Of a stretch of DNA of 64,000 bases, positions 63,176-64,000 are shown in pieces. The notes below the pieces were generated by a model, which was given only the letters and a program-made list of their open reading frames with translations, searched no databases and had not been told where the DNA came from. This DNA is from Pegea sp. RAD2-039 (taxonomy: Eukaryota; Chordata; Thaliacea; Salpida; Salpidae). The position numbers and the translations under genes were made by a program. The DNA is taken from positions 1 to 64,000 of the forward strand of contig JAQGEQ010000369.1 in NCBI GenBank assembly GCA_034620365.1, given 5' to 3'. The first letter of the stretch is position 1. The number at the start of each line of letters is the position of its first letter.

Positions 63176-64000
63176 TAAGTTTTTTCCAAGGTAAAAATAA
63201 GATTTTGCGTTTTTTGAGATTGTTTGATGTTTACAAATTCCTTGTAAAAAAGTATAACTTAAATTTTCTTTTAATCTTTTGTTATGCATTTAAGTCAACA
63301 TTTTTTAACAAACAACCGTTTTTTTATGCCCAAAATCTGTCGATACAACAAACTAATATTGTTTTTCGTAAGAACATCAGGATTGAGCGTTTTCTCTAAA
63401 TTACTCGAAGGTTTCTAAATTCTGTTTGCTGTTAGTAATTTTCTTTTTAATTTCTTTTAAATATTTTAGGATTCATCATATATTAAATTTCTTACTTTCT
63501 TCATTGAGTATTTTATGCTATCTAAACAATTTTTATACAAACAATATGTTTTAAACTCTTCATGATCAGTAAGAAACAACTAAAATCTTAATTTGACGTT
63601 TTTAAAAACTGTTTCATCATAAATCTTTTCTTTGAATCAAAAATGAAAAATTGAAAATGCGAGTTATAATTTCAACAACTCTTAAATCTCTCTATAATAA
63701 TAAATAGATCTAAAATCTGTGAACTGCATTAAAACTACTGCGTGTCGGTCAAAAATAATCAAAATATTCTTCCAATTAATTCAAAAATATAAAATTAGTT
63801 CCTTAATGACTTTTAATTTCCTTAATCTTTTGATCAGAAGATGTTTTTAGATCAATATAAGTGTTATCTCACCATACCATCTTATAAGTCAAATCTTATT
63901 GTAAAGAATGAATACTGAAGATATTAAACTTTTTGATAAATGGAGCTTAACGAGGAAATATAATGATTTTGATTAAACGATATAAAAAGGAAATAACTTT

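Larger units (their letters stand above)
62035..64000 (+). repeat. Long direct repeat, copy 3 (partial, right edge outside window)
   Basis: This matches about 1500-3386 of copy 1 in the same orientation and continues past the window end. Shared landmarks are the CTCF-like palindrome (62746 against 2140), the CGTAAAGCTTACG box, the AGATGCA hairpin and the following T-rich stretch. It has extra sequence near 62240-62340 that copy 1 lacks around 1700. By eye it is more diverged from copies 1 and 2 than they are from each other, which suggests an older split. Confidence 0.82.

Noticed and set aside
1-64000. CRISPR array or bacterial origin
   Set aside because: No regularly spaced short identical repeats with unique spacers, and no bacterial genes. 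The tRNA has eukaryotic features and internal Pol III boxes.
1-64000. LTR retroelement or other virus-derived element
   Set aside because: No reverse transcriptase, integrase, capsid or polymerase-like frame and no primer-binding site next to a terminal repeat was seen. The long repeats do not behave as LTR pairs.

Overview
This is an extremely A+T-rich window (roughly three quarters or more A+T by eye) of what looks like animal nuclear DNA. The clearest clue is one recognisable gene, a tRNA on the minus strand at 13261-13341. Its acceptor stem, D arm and T arm are nearly those of the metazoan tRNA-Leu(AAG) family. I cannot name the species. No protein-coding gene can be supported: open frames are all about 90 codons or shorter, are rich in F/I/K/L/N/Y, and mostly restate repeats.

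Nearly everything else is a mosaic of diverged, mutually related repeats in both orientations. (1) A long direct repeat occupies 1-9410 and 26113-35967, and its start is present again at 62035-64000; it runs out of the window on both sides. (2) A 3-kb direct duplication links 35660-38783 with 41385-44402. (3) A broken inverted repeat links 21003-23410 with 38290-40670. (4) A module at 9660-11830 occurs inverted at 44403-46220 and 60330-62035. (5) A module at 7800-9000 recurs at 23490-24230 and 34000-34980 and is inverted at 53370-54600. (6) 13400-19000, around the tRNA, is a separate island with its own internal repeats and no copies elsewhere in the window.

The repeats are diverged, but the same short signals recur inside them: a core resembling CCACAAAC-NNN-AGATT, two small hairpins (AGATGCA-N4-TGCATCT and GTTGAAA-N4-TTTCAAC), and 17 G+C-rich sites of the form CCGCTAGGTGGCGC or CCGCTACTTGGCGC. 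The best of these sites resemble the binding site of the insulator protein CTCF. A block of about 116 bp is nearly unchanged in four copies whose flanks have diverged.

The two most interesting points are the tRNA and the motif array. The tRNA has a leucine-type body but an ACG (arginine-codon) anticodon and a G discriminator base, which in animals favours serine charging. The CTCF-like sites are spread by repeats through DNA with almost no other G+C. Identities and boundaries were judged by eye without alignment software; boundaries are good to a few tens of bases at best.
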